A stretch of DNA of 64,000 bases from contig NC_092672.1 of NCBI RefSeq assembly GCF_964355755.1, positions 33,538,501-33,602,500 on the forward strand, in the 5' to 3' direction. Both the position numbers and the translations under genes were made by a program. Of the stretch, positions 38,600-51,400 are shown piece after piece; positions within the stretch are counted from its first letter, which is position 1, and the number at the start of each line of letters is the position of its first letter. The notes under the pieces were generated by a model. It was given only the letters and a program-made list of their open reading frames with translations, had not been told where the DNA came from and did not search any database. This stretch comes from Antedon mediterranea (Eukaryota; Echinodermata; Crinoidea; Comatulida; Antedonidae).

Positions 38600-38965
38600 A
38601 AACTAATATAGTAAACTAATATTGGCTGAAATAATAGTATAGGTAGATGTTCGATAGTAATTATGGAACGTTATTAACTTAGAAAATAGGATCTACGAAT
38701 AATATAATACATCTAAACCTTTTTTAGCAACGTTAATTTGGACTGAAATATACAAAACCTCGTTACGTTAAGGTTACGACGGTGTTAATGACAATTGGAT
38801 TTAATTTCGCCGTAGTGGCCAGTAATGGATACGGGGACTGATGCTTCGATTACCCGACGCGACTTAAAATACCATGAAACAATATATCGTAACAAACTTT
38901 TTGCTTCTAGAAAAAAAATAAAATAGTTAATGCATGCATACAAAACTAGTACTATACTTTCATTA

Positions 38966-39301
38966 TTAAAGATGTAATGTCCTCCTGAAAAAATAATTAT
39001 TGAACATTTTTTTGTTGAATATGCCATTTTAATGTTACATAATAGTTATCCATTTTGACCAAAAATTGGATCAAAAAAATTATTTACCCGAAAAACTGTA
39101 ATCTTAAGCCAAAAATTGTCAAATTGGCTGCCAGCCAATACATTTTTGGTTGAATTTAACCATTTAATTTGTCATTTTATGTGCAAACATTTTTTTTTCT
39201 ATAGAATTGATTAACTTTATTAAAACTACAAAATAACCTATTCAAATTTTAATTTAATTAAACTTAATTGTTCATGTTTTTGGAGGACAATACATCTTTA
39301 A
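38966..39301. mobile_element. MITE family c, short subtype
   Basis: Termini TTAAAGATGTAATGTCCTCC and GGAGGACAATACATCTTTAA. Interior differs from the 28062 copy. Decayed fragments of this subtype occur near 29757, 52420 and 54300. Confidence 0.75.
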
Positions 39302-39481
39302 AGTATGAACAAATTGTTTTCCTCGACAGAATAGGCCTATAGCTATTTAAATAAGTACTACTTTCATTTCATTGTTAACATCCGTTATAACAGCCTAATG
39401 AAAATGTGATATTTTCACAACCACCTATCATACATAGTTTTTAAATATAAGTAATGTAAGCCTAAGTGATGATTCTATTAA

Positions 39482-39615
39482 AGCTCTGTCAAAGAAAGTT
39501 TGATGTGGCCAAATATGGTAGTGATATGCCTAAATATGGTACTGGTGGTAGTGGTATCATCATGTCCATATGTCTATTTTTGTCACATAAAGTTTGGTAG
39601 TGTAGAAAGAGCTTT
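39482..39615. mobile_element. MITE family b
   Basis: Contains AAATATGGTAGTGATATG and ends in AAAGTTTGGTAGTGTAGA. Left end partly lost. Confidence 0.65.
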
Positions 39616-39914
39616 AAATTAACTTCCAAACTATGAATATACCATGATTGACCAATGTGATGACCAATTACCGGAACTACGTCATGTTAGTACATTGTGC
39701 GCATGCGGGGAAGTTGGAAGGCGCTTCTTCACTCCCAACTCCATTACTTGACACAGTTTTCTCTTGGTTTCTAAACTAACGACACATCGATTGACCTAAA
39801 TAGGTTATTGTTCGTCGTAAACTTTGGAAGCTCACTTACACTACTATCATTAAAGTTTAATTACGAAAATTACTTTTGATTAGAGAGTTTCCGTACCAGT
39901 AAATGGTATAATAA

Positions 39915-39985
39915 TAATATCCTGGATTTATATAGCGCCTCATGTTGTGAAACCTCTAAGCGCTGTACGTAAACTAATAAGATAA
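39915..39985. repeat. SINE-tail-like element
   Basis: GGATTTATATAGCGCC followed by AAGCGCTGTAC. The same kind of block ends the SINEs at 63090 and 63600 and occurs alone at about 47885-47935. Confidence 0.5.
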
Positions 39986-40047
39986 AAGGGAATTCCAACC
40001 ATGCCAATAAAGAATTAAACCGAGTAAGTAAGCCTTCGTCACTAAAG

Positions 40048-40230
40048 CTTTGTTTCCACTAGAACGTAACTCAAGGACGTAAACGCAACGCAAGCGTTTT
40101 AACCAATGACAAGCGAAGTTATAGGCAGTTAGCAATCACAAGCGAATAAGCCATCGCTTGTGATTGGTTAATTCACTTGGGTTGCGTTACGTCCTTGCGT
40201 TGCGTCGCTAGTGGGAACCACGCTTAACCA
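40048..40230. mobile_element. MITE family a upstream of B2
   Basis: AGCTTTGTTTCCACTAGAAC and CTAGTGGGAACCACGCTT termini around a CAATCACAAGCG / CGCTTGTGATTG pair. Confidence 0.75.
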
Positions 40231-41192
40231 GGATCGGTCTAATTCAACTCCGGTCTTATAATAATATAATCATTTTATTAATTATATATTCTGTGCGTGC
40301 ATATAAAGTATCCGAGAAATAGACTTTCCTCACTCGGATACTTCTACACAATAGTCAATTTAGATAAAGATTTCAGTTGTAAGAAGAAAAACGATAACGG
40401 ATATTTACCACAAGATGAAAACAAGAATTATTTAAAAAGGTAATTCTCCCAATGTGTTCATGATTTTAATTATGAAAAAAAAAAATATTTTTTTATTTGA
40501 AAAGAAGTATAATGCAGTTAGAAAAAGTAAAGTTCTAATTTTTTTTTTTAAAGCGAAATGGAGAAGAATACTTTTAAATCTCTTATAACACGTTTTATTA
40601 TTTTAAATGGCAAGCAGTGTTTATTGCTAATTCTGAGTGCCGTACGTATCCTGGTTTTAACGACGCAATTATTAAGATTATCTTTGCTGGGCCCTTTATT
40701 TATTCTTTAATACTATAATGCTGTACTTTATAACTTATAAAAATAAATATGCTTTGTGAAATACGTTTGTTTTCTTCACACTTTGTACTCCACTGAATTT
40801 ATCTAAATATTATTTAAAATTCAGGTAAACAATGTATAGTTTTCTCTAAAAAATGATTAGCCAATTCACGGTAATACTGTATCTATAATGTGTTCAGTAT
40901 CATAGACAAATTTTATAATACACGCCTAACCTAGCTCTAACATAAACATGATACAGGCGTCACAAGCAAATTCTGAAATACAGGGTCACATATGTATCAC
41001 ATGGTTCCTCTATCTTAGCCTATTATCGCTACATTAACCTTTACGTGTCTTACTATAGCTACCAGCTTTATTGTACAATTAGTGACGTCAGTCAAAATGA
41101 ACAAAATCTTGGCTAACTCTTAGGTAAATCTTTTCTATACTAAAGCCTATTAATCATGTCATAATTCCACTTCAAAATTAAACGCTTTAAGA

Positions 41193-44100
41193 ATGCAAGA
41201 GAGTGTGGAACCAAGTAATGACTCTTTGGGTGAAAACAAAAAGGTATTGTACAACATTATAATTATTTATATTTTTGTTTCTTATACTATTAATATTTCG
41301 ATTGATAATTGTAAAAGTAATATTTCTATGATATTCAACTAAAATCCGGCTTTTTTGTTGTTTTGTGTTTTTTTGGTAGAAAGCAATTTTAAGTTACCAT
41401 GTACAATGTAATGTCTTTTGGAAACTCAGCCTTTTTGGCTTATTTGAGATTCCACACAAAGACTTAACCAGGTTTTTTGTCTTGTTCTTTTTTTTTTTAA
41501 TAACAATAACAACAATAAAAATATATGCTATAATAGTTTTCATAATGATTACCTTCAAGTAAATTGAATTTAATTATTTTAATTATAAAAATTTAATTTA
41601 ATAATTCAATGATATTATCCAGATGATAGCGGATAAAACCACCTTGATTTGTGCTAAGGTTACTCTATGTAATTTAAAACACGGGCTTAAAATAACACTA
41701 CTATTAGTAACAGTAGGCTTATATCTCAGTTATTATTTAAGCCTATAAATTATACATACATTTGATACGTAATTTATCCACTAATCTTTATTTCATTTTG
41801 TTTAACTCTTAGTACGATCTACAGTTGTCAGTTCGCACCTAGCTCATTAAGTTTTATTGTATTCATGTTATTAATGTTAAGAATATGTAATATCTGCTTT
41901 AACATTTACTTACAGGGTGATAAAATAACGTTATGCCTCTTTACATCAGCGCTTATAGCCGCATATGGTTCATCCATACAGTATGGTTATAATATTAGTG
42001 TCTTGACAGGACTATCAACTGTAAGTAATAGTACTACTTGGTACTTGGTCTAATCATTCGTTTGAATCCACGCCCTTTCAATGAGTGCTAGTGGGGGAAC
42101 CAATCGTTTGCAACGTTGGGCTGGGATTCTGGGAATATCTGGTGATAGATAGAGTGATATAGCGTAATTATAAAGAGCATTTGACTAGCACGTGAGAGGC
42201 ATGGGTTAGACACTTATTATGACATAATTGCTTTTATCCTTAAGTAACATAATTTGCCTTGTCCTTAGGATGGGACGTCTACCCAAAGAACTGATCTGAT
42301 CATATAGTTAGACTTGCTCCAAGTCTGTATTATATGTGTTATGTTAGTCCACCAGTCGACGTTTCGATTTTTGTCTGAAAATACAGAAGTTTACAAGCTC
42401 AAGTAGTATACGTATGACGCCATATGTGCCAAAAAATGTACCAGTCGACGTTTCCTGAAAATACAGGAGTTTACAAACTCAAGAAGTATACGTATGAAAC
42501 GCCATAGGCCTATTATGTGCCAAAATATTTATCTTTTTACTAATACTCAAAGTCAAAACTCCGTCTAGAACCCAGACTACATTATAGTCATGTGCATTGA
42601 CTCTCTGGGAGAACAGTCTCGTATAACTACGGAAAAGAAGTTACACAGCGCAGTGTATAATAAGAATAAATGTCTTTCTTTGATTTGCTTTTTTTCTTAA
42701 AAAGGTTTGTTTGTAAATAAGAAACCTATTGCTGGACACAGAAAATGTTAATGAACTATCAATTCTTATTCATTAGTTTGTTCAAGATTTCTACAACGCA
42801 TCCTACCATTCAAAAACCAATGAATACCTCTCTGAAAATCACATACGCTGGCTGTGGGCAATAACTGTAGCTGTGTTTTGTATAGGAGGCTCATGTGGTG
42901 CGCTAATAGCGACATATTTTACCAATATAGCTGGAAGGTATAATAAATAAAACTGATTCATGTAGGCGTATAAAAACATACTTTTACGTTATAATACAGT
43001 TATTGAAGGAGAACCCTTCATTTCTTATTTGTTTGTTTGCAGAAGAGGAACATTACTCATCAACACTGCTGTCACGTCGGTGGGTGCGCTGTTTATGTTT
43101 CTAAGCTTGTATGTAAATATTTATGAGATTCTAATTGTTGGACGATTTGTTATAGGAATCACAGCAGGTTAGTGCACTCTCACATAATAATGGTTATGAA
43201 TTTGTAAAGCACGAAAAAGAAAGTTTTGAACCGATGTAAACAAAAAAGTAAATAGTAAAAGTAAAGGAAAAGGGAGAAAGTCGCTAATCAGGGTTCGAAC
43301 TAATGAGCTGCGGTTAGCACCAGTTGCATCTAGGTTTTTTCTTCTCAGTAAAGCTATTGAAGCGAGAAGGCATGAATGACGACGAAACTGGTATATGCTA
43401 ATAATGTATCAGGTACTGACTGTCATATGCAAATCAAGGTAGCTGAATAGGCCTACTGAATGTTTTAACAAAAATTAGGCTAGAATAAGCAGTGGATTTT
43501 CTGAAAACGCGCCATTTTCTAATTTGCTAGTCGAGAAGGAGCGTCAACCCAGCACCGTATTCGTTGTGGTTCGATTCCCTGATTTTTTTTCTTAAACCTA
43601 AGGTTAATTATTCTTATGTTAAAGATGTATTGTCCCTTTGACTAATTCCAAAAAAATAAAAAATAATAGATTTCGAAAAAAGATGGGTCATTTTGAAGTA
43701 TCATAATAGTTATTAACTATCACCAAAAATTTTTCGAAAAAAAAAAAAATTAACTGAAATACAGACGTTTTTTTGTTAAAAAAATAACTTTGACTTCCAG
43801 TCAAAGTTTTCAATCAAAACATATCCCATAATGAAACGCGCTTGTTTGGCTACTCTGTATGCATAATCATAAAACTTCCTCATGATCTGTGTGAAAATAC
43901 CTTCTTAACCGTGACGAGTTGTAAACAATCCTAATTTAGCATATGCATAATGCGTACTCATGGTTTGAAATCTTTGTTTACTTTCGCTCGTGACGATTTT
44001 CCAGATGAAATGTAATCAAGCTAATTTACCTGTTAATTACGTAAACTTGTTGTTTTTGGCTCAAATTTTCGACTTAAAGTGAATAACTTTAATATTACTT

Positions 44101-45360
44101 TGATATGGCCACTTTAAATTTAGAATATTTTGACCTTCATTTTTTTGTGTTTCAAGGGACAATACATCTTTAAAGAATTACAAGATAGGCGACCTATTTC
44201 CTAACTGAACCTAAACACACACAAAAATGATATGTCTATGTATTTCGAAAACTACCTTACCTAATTTCAAGCCATGAAATTGAATCTACGAAACATATAC
44301 TCAAAAGGCTTAATCACCGACGTAATTGCAACTCATTGATACGTAGCGTGTAATTGTGGACATATGATACGTATATCTATAAATAGTGTAATACATATAT
44401 ATATATATATGTGCGTACAACTGAGGACTATTTGTGTTCCAACCGTACCACGCCGAGAATGTTAAAGGGTCGTTATCCGATCGAGTTAAAGAACAATACC
44501 ATGAAAGCCCCAGTGGTTTAATGGTTAGGGCAACTGCATATCAAGCAGACGGTCCGAGTTCGAGTCTCGGTTGGGGCGACTTTTTCTCATTCTCCCAGAT
44601 TCCCTCATCTTTATCGTTTCAAAAATTAATTAAATAATTTTCAGTGTATTACCGGGCGGTTTGGAATATTTCTATGCCTGTTATATACTTTTAGTTTATA
44701 CATATCATTGTTTATTCTATAGGTAGTGTTACTGTAGCTGTTCCGCTATATCTGTCTGAAATATCACCTGTTAGATATCGAGGTGGTATTTCGGCATTCC
44801 ATCAGCTTGGTGTCGCCTCTGGCATTTTACTTGGAGGGGTATGTCATTTTTTTCAGATAACACCTGTATGGAAATAGTTTGACGACTGGATCAATCCCAC
44901 TTGTGGTAGAGTCTACACAGTAAATAAAAATAAATAAGCAGATATTGGTCGTGTTAAGAAGTATGTTAGTTTAATAAAAGTTTTATGTAGGTCTACACGG
45001 CAAGTATTATACACCGTGATTGCATGATTGCTGTAAAAGTTACGTAATGTTATATTTTAAGGTTTCTGGGTTATATCTATTTCGTTCTGAAGAAGCATGG
45101 CCATTCGCTCTCCTTTTGAATATGTTTATAAGCTGGATTGGAGCTGCTGCGTTATATTTTTGCCCTGAGAGTCCAAGATGGTTATTATTAAACCAATTTA
45201 AATCAAGCAGACATTCTGGTAACGTATTATATCAAGGTCATAATGATCATTTATAATTAATAATGATAGAATCGTTGTCGTTGTCTATTTGTCCGAGACA
45301 ACGTTCTGTCTACATAAACTTTATGTGTCAAAAAATGTAATATGGACATGTTGATCAATA

Positions 45361-45435
<75 letters not shown>

Positions 45436-48400
45436 ATATTTGGGCACATCACATTAAACTAGTTTAATAGTGTAAACAGAGCTGTAGACTTTATGGAAGC
45501 GATAATCTTACTTTTATTATGTTGTCTGTTGTCTGTTTGTCCGAGACGAAGTATGGACTACTTTACACAGCGATTGGGAATCGTCTTTTATTCGTCTATT
45601 TGTCCGATACGACGTAGACTTTATGACAGTGAAAATTGATAAAAAACAAATTTAAGACATCGATTTTATTGTACAGCAGCTCATTTATTAAAACCACTGT
45701 GGAATATTAAGGTTAATTGCTTCTAATTTTTCATAGATGAGTTACAGCCACTTATTATAGATGACGCCATTATAAAAGAACCATCTAGAAAAGGTTTGTT
45801 TTTTAATGAAAATATTTCATCAATATTTTTCATCAATAATTATTGGATTATATGCGATTTATACTGATAATAATTGCATTCCAAGTGAATTTCACTTCGT
45901 GAGCTATAAATAGAATCCTGCCACGTTAGAAATAAATAAATAAATAAATACATTGAAAATGCATTTTTTTTTTCAAACTGATATAAGGTATAATCAGAGA
46001 AGTGTGAAATTATTCTTCTCTGGTATAATATTATTTTACTCAAGTTGTAAGTATATAGGCCTATAAAGAAAAAAATAGACGTTAGACCCATAGGAATCTA
46101 AAACTGCTTTACGATTGATACTAAACATTTTGAAGAAAATTGATCAATGTTTAGCATGTCAATTTCTTGTACGTACTTCAGTGATAATCACTAAGGTAAG
46201 TGTGTGTGGCGCAGTGTGTTGGACGTTTGATCATAATATCATGGACCTATAAATTAGAAGGACTCACAACATAGTATGGCTCTTTGATCTAATTTATAGG
46301 TCCATGGTTGGATTACTGATAGTGACATCCTGGTTCGAATCCAACTCTCGCCGCATTGATTGTGTCCTTAGATGCTTTATCTACGTTTGCCTCTCTCCAC
46401 CCAGGTGTATAAATGGGTACCCGGTTAGATCAATACACAACTTTGCGCTGGTTAGCTGCATTATGGGAGTATGTTTCCATACGTGTTTGATCAACAAAAA
46501 CAATTACTGGAGTAATAATACGGATAAATAAATAAATAAATTGATTCTTCTAGCTCTGTCTAAACTTCGAGGCACAGTCGACGTCGATGTCGAGCTCAAT
46601 GAAATGTTGAGAGAGCGTGCTAAATTGGAGGACAGCAGTGACGGCGGCAATGTCAGCATATTAGACTTGATAAAGTTAAAGAATCCAGTCTGGAAATGGC
46701 CACTTATCATATCTATCGTCTTGATATCGAACCAACAATTGTGTGGAATAAATGCTGTAAGTAATTGCTTATATTAAGGTAATCTAACAACTGGATACTG
46801 AGCTCCGAGGATCAAAGTGTTCATCTCTGTGACTGCGAAACGATGACCAGTTTAGTGTGACACGCCTTTGGTGTGAAAAATTACAGGATGCATCAATTTA
46901 AACAATTATGTTTATTTACCAGCTTTTTAAAAGTAAATTAAAAAATAAATATTTATCACTGTACCAACAATAATTTTATATAGCATTAATTAAGGTAGCC
47001 TTTTATATCTTTTGTTTTCTCTTATCTCGGGGTCATGGTGAGACAAGTTTTTTACTTCTAATCATGACCCCAATGATGGCATTCCTTTCTATTGTTTACC
47101 TTTTCTTGTTTTTGTATTGTATTGCTGTTTCTTATTGTTTATTATTCTTGTATTATTTTCCTTACCATTATTGAATAAATGTTATATTGATGTTATATTG
47201 AAAGAATGAACTTCCATTCTTTTCTGGGTATATCAAGATATAACCTACATTTTTTAAATATAAACATGAAGAAACACTAACTTATTTCTCCATGGTATGC
47301 CTAACATCATCAATGAACATTATTAGCAAGTACTAACGTGATAATTGTAAACACGCCAGCCACGCAGCGCCTTATTAAAGTCCGTTTATTCTAAGACGAT
47401 AACGATCGACAATAACTAGATAAATATGAATTTGTCTTACATAAAAACAATAGAAATTAGAAAAGTTTTCATGATAGAACTATAGGATAACCATTTGATA
47501 CCTTTGATTAAAATAATATTTTAGTAAGAGCAGGCCTATTAATAACGTGACGATACACCGATTGCATTGTTATTAATGATCATTTGATTGGGTATTAGTA
47601 ATATAAGTATATTATACAGTAATATGTAATATAAGTATATTATACAGTAATATGTAATATAAGTATATTATACAGTAATATGTAATATAAGTATATTATA
47701 CAGTAATATGTAATATAAGTATATTATACAGTAATATGTAATATAAGTATATTATACAGTAATATGTAATATAAGTATATTATACAGTAATATGTAATAT
47801 AAGTATATTATACAGTAATATGTAATATAAGTATATTATACAGTAATATGTAATATATAATAATATAATATAGGCCTAATAACAGGATTTTTATAGCGCA
47901 CATACCACTCAAGAGTGCTCAAGGCGCATTTAAAAAAATAAAAAACAAATCATACAAATGCCTGACAAATAAAATGCAATTTCTTTGGAGGGTCCCCATC
48001 CGTTCTCGTTCTGTCGCGGTCCCGGACCCCTACCTAGGGGTCTGTTTCTGCTGCATAACGCAATTTAACCAGTTATTTTAAAATAGATTAAAAATAGATA
48101 ACAATAACAAGACCGCGTTTCTGCTCAATTTGTGCTCCGAAATAACCGGTTAAATCTATGGGTGGTCGTCGAGCAAAACGTCATCATTACCCAAAATGCA
48201 ATACACTCAGACGGAAGTAGTAAGTTGGCTGTTTGTTTACATCGACGTCGTCAACGTCAATACACACGTAGTGTGTATATCGCCGAACATCTCAAACATG
48301 TTAAAATAATAAAATGTTGTCTACAGGTCTACAAGTTTTGTTTTTTGTAAAGCCTACTTACTGATCGCTAATAAAATTAATTCTCATGGCGCCTTCAATA

Positions 48401-51400
48401 ACATGGGGAGGGTCGTGCAGCGCCCGATCGCCTAGGATAATTTTTATCTAGCCTAAAATTCCTCAACAAAGGCGATGGTGATACGGCCCTTCCCACGTGA
48501 ACGACTGTTGTCTTTCGCGAGCGCGGTCCTACAAAAAACCAAACGGAAACAAAAACGATTATAATGTTGCAATACCTACCAAACGAGAGTAGGTAATTGT
48601 TAATTAATTATGAAACCCTAACTTTTATAGCAAAAATCGTCCGAATTTATGTTAAAAACGACGAGTTTAGCCACAAAAACTTATATCAAACGAGAGTATC
48701 CAAGTCATACTCCATAGAATATCGCACGCACATAGTGCCTTTAATAGAATAATGAGTATTAAACATTGTTTCGTATATTTATGTACTAACATAAATAATA
48801 ACACATTTCTATGCTTAATAAAATCATATTTAATATATTATCAAAGGCTCTCATAACCTTTGTTTTCGGTCGATGTGAAGTTTTTCTAAAAAAATTATAT
48901 AAAACGATCAAATTAAGATTGTTCATTGTTCTCCTATTAAAGGCACTAAGGGCGTGCCATAAATACGCTCGTTTGGATTAAGTTTTTGTTGCTAAATTCA
49001 TCGTTTATAACATAAATTCGGATGATTTTTGCTATAAAATTTGGGTTTTCATAATTAATTAACCATTATCTACTATCGTTTGGTAGGTATTTGCAACATT
49101 CTGAGTCCCTTTTGTTTCCGTTTTGGTTTTAATATAGGACCATCCATACCCTTCGCGAGCGTGTACTAACGCCTCAAATTGCTTAGCATGGGTAGTCCCC
49201 GGAACTCCACCCCAAATTCCTCTTTTACTTTCGCAAAAATGCTCTTATTTATTATCTGTGATTCTTTTCTATTGCCTGCCATCCTTTCCCGTACTTTCTC
49301 TCCCCCCACAACTGAATAACATATCTTGTGATTTCATTCATCCACATACATGTTCACTTCTTCGTTCGACTGTCAAAACCACGAGGAAAACACGCACCGT
49401 ATGCGACGGTATCTGACCCGGGGTCACAACTGTCAATCAAATAACCGTTATTTCGTGTTGCAGCTAAGAATTGCTCAGCGATAACCGGTTAAACGGCGTT
49501 CTAACACCGATTTAAATTGGTGTTTTTAACCGGTTATTTTGCGCTGCCTTTTAACCGGTTACCACAAATGTGTCCTGTTTCTGCTGCCAAGAAAATGGAG
49601 TTAATTTATTCACACCGATTTTAATTTATTCACACCGATTTTAACCGGTTATTTTGTATGCAGCAGAAACAGGCCCAAAGTGACCAAACAAAGGAACAGG
49701 ATACACATTTGCCTTGCCACAGGCGACCGGGTGCTCAGAGACAACCGGGTGCTCAGATTACGCAACGTAATGATAAGTATAAGTTTTTGTTTTATTCCTG
49801 ATCAATCATTCTTACATTATACTTTGTTCTTAGATCATGTACTACACGACTGAACTGTTTGTGCAAGCCGGCTTAGATGACAATACCATTAGCATAGCCA
49901 CTGTGGGAATCGGCACAGTCACGACTATGATGTCAATTGTAACAGTAAGATTTCTATTTTTCTTGCTTTAGATATTGTATCCAATTATTGTTTGATCTCA
50001 TGGATTATATTCAATCATACTAGTGTCATCAGTGTTTTTTGCTGTATTCCCCCGAGAGCTTTTCTTAATCACGCAGACCGTAATGCTAGAGACGAAACAC
50101 AACTACGTAACGCATCGTAAAGCGTGGTTCCCACTAGGACACAACGCAACGGCGTATTGACGCAACGTGCTGTATATTGCGTAATCACAAGTAGAAACCC
50201 ACGATGCAACAGTGCTGCAAACAACGCAGGTTTGATTTCACGCAGGCGGGGTCAAACACAATTATTGGAAGGGCATTTTCTTACGTTGCGTAGGTTGCGT
50301 TACGTTGCGTTACTCGTGGAAACCAAGCTTTAGGGATTTGACTAATCACAAATGATGGATATTCAAATTGTCAGAAGTCAGAAGCCTTGTGAACTCACTG
50401 TCATTATTGTTATAATCAGAGCATAAAGACATTAATGCATTTCACATTATCTTAATGAAGATGAATACAGTACATTATCATTATAACATTATACCTAATA
50501 TATTTAGTGGTAGACGTCACTGAGTGACATCACATTACATAAGTTTTCATACAAGCATGTCGTGGTAGTCACCGTTTGTGCCCATTTTTCAACTTTTACC
50601 TTAATGCCTGGACGACGAACTATTTTCTACAAACCCTATATTGACTTGTGTTAATGTGTTGTTGGTAGGGAAGAAATTCAAAACAATAGCGCCATCTATA
50701 AACTCTTACTAAAACGTGGTTCCCACTAGAACGCAACGCAGCGACGTATCGACGCAACGTGCTGTATTGCGTAATCACAAGTGGGAACCGACGACGCAAC
50801 AGTGCTGCAAACATCGCAAGTTTGGACGGGCATGTTCTTACGTTGCGTAAATTGCGTTACGTTGCGTCGCTAGTGGGAACCACGGTTTAGTCATTTACTA
50901 CAGTACCGGTATCGAAATAAAACTAATGATATCGAGTTACTTATTTTTAATATTATACCGCGCTTAAGGTATACAAAACTACATTTCGTCGATTCTAATC
51001 AACAGCATTATTAACATCATATTATTACTTACAATTTAAAAGCTCTATTTCCAATGTTCACCAACACTGCATTAATTATTTATTTAAGGTCAGATGCACT
51101 TTGGCTCAAGAATTGTATCGTAATATCGTTATAAACACAGTTTAGGTTCATTTATTTTGATGATATCGAGCAAGTTTTATTACCATTTATGTTGAATTCA
51201 TCAAGGTGTGATTAGAACAACTAAAGTAGAGTACGTTGTAATATATACATAATTGCTACGATTTCGTCGTCCGTGACATCACGCAGGTGACACACGCGTT
51301 CAAAATCGATTGAAATGATGAAGCGTTCCCACGATAAAAAGTTTTCTTTTGTACGAACGCGTCACCTTTAGTTCATTTGCGTTTGTAAAACGATGAAAAG

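Larger units (their letters stand above)
38353..41192 (+). other. B1-B2 spacer
   Basis: No gene seen. Holds the foldback MITE at 38397, MITE family c relative (38966-39301), MITE b (39482-39615), a SINE-tail-like stretch (39915-39985) and MITE a (40048-40230). The last 950 bases before the B2 ATG are AT-rich unique sequence that could include its promoter. Confidence 0.5.

Noticed and set aside
47598-47849. Regular repeats resembling a CRISPR array
   Set aside because: Units are contiguous with no spacers, AT-only style, in a eukaryotic intron.
48132-48350. 72-codon ORF in B2 intron 8
   Set aside because: Lies inside the TIR element, with no recognisable domain and a length expected by chance.
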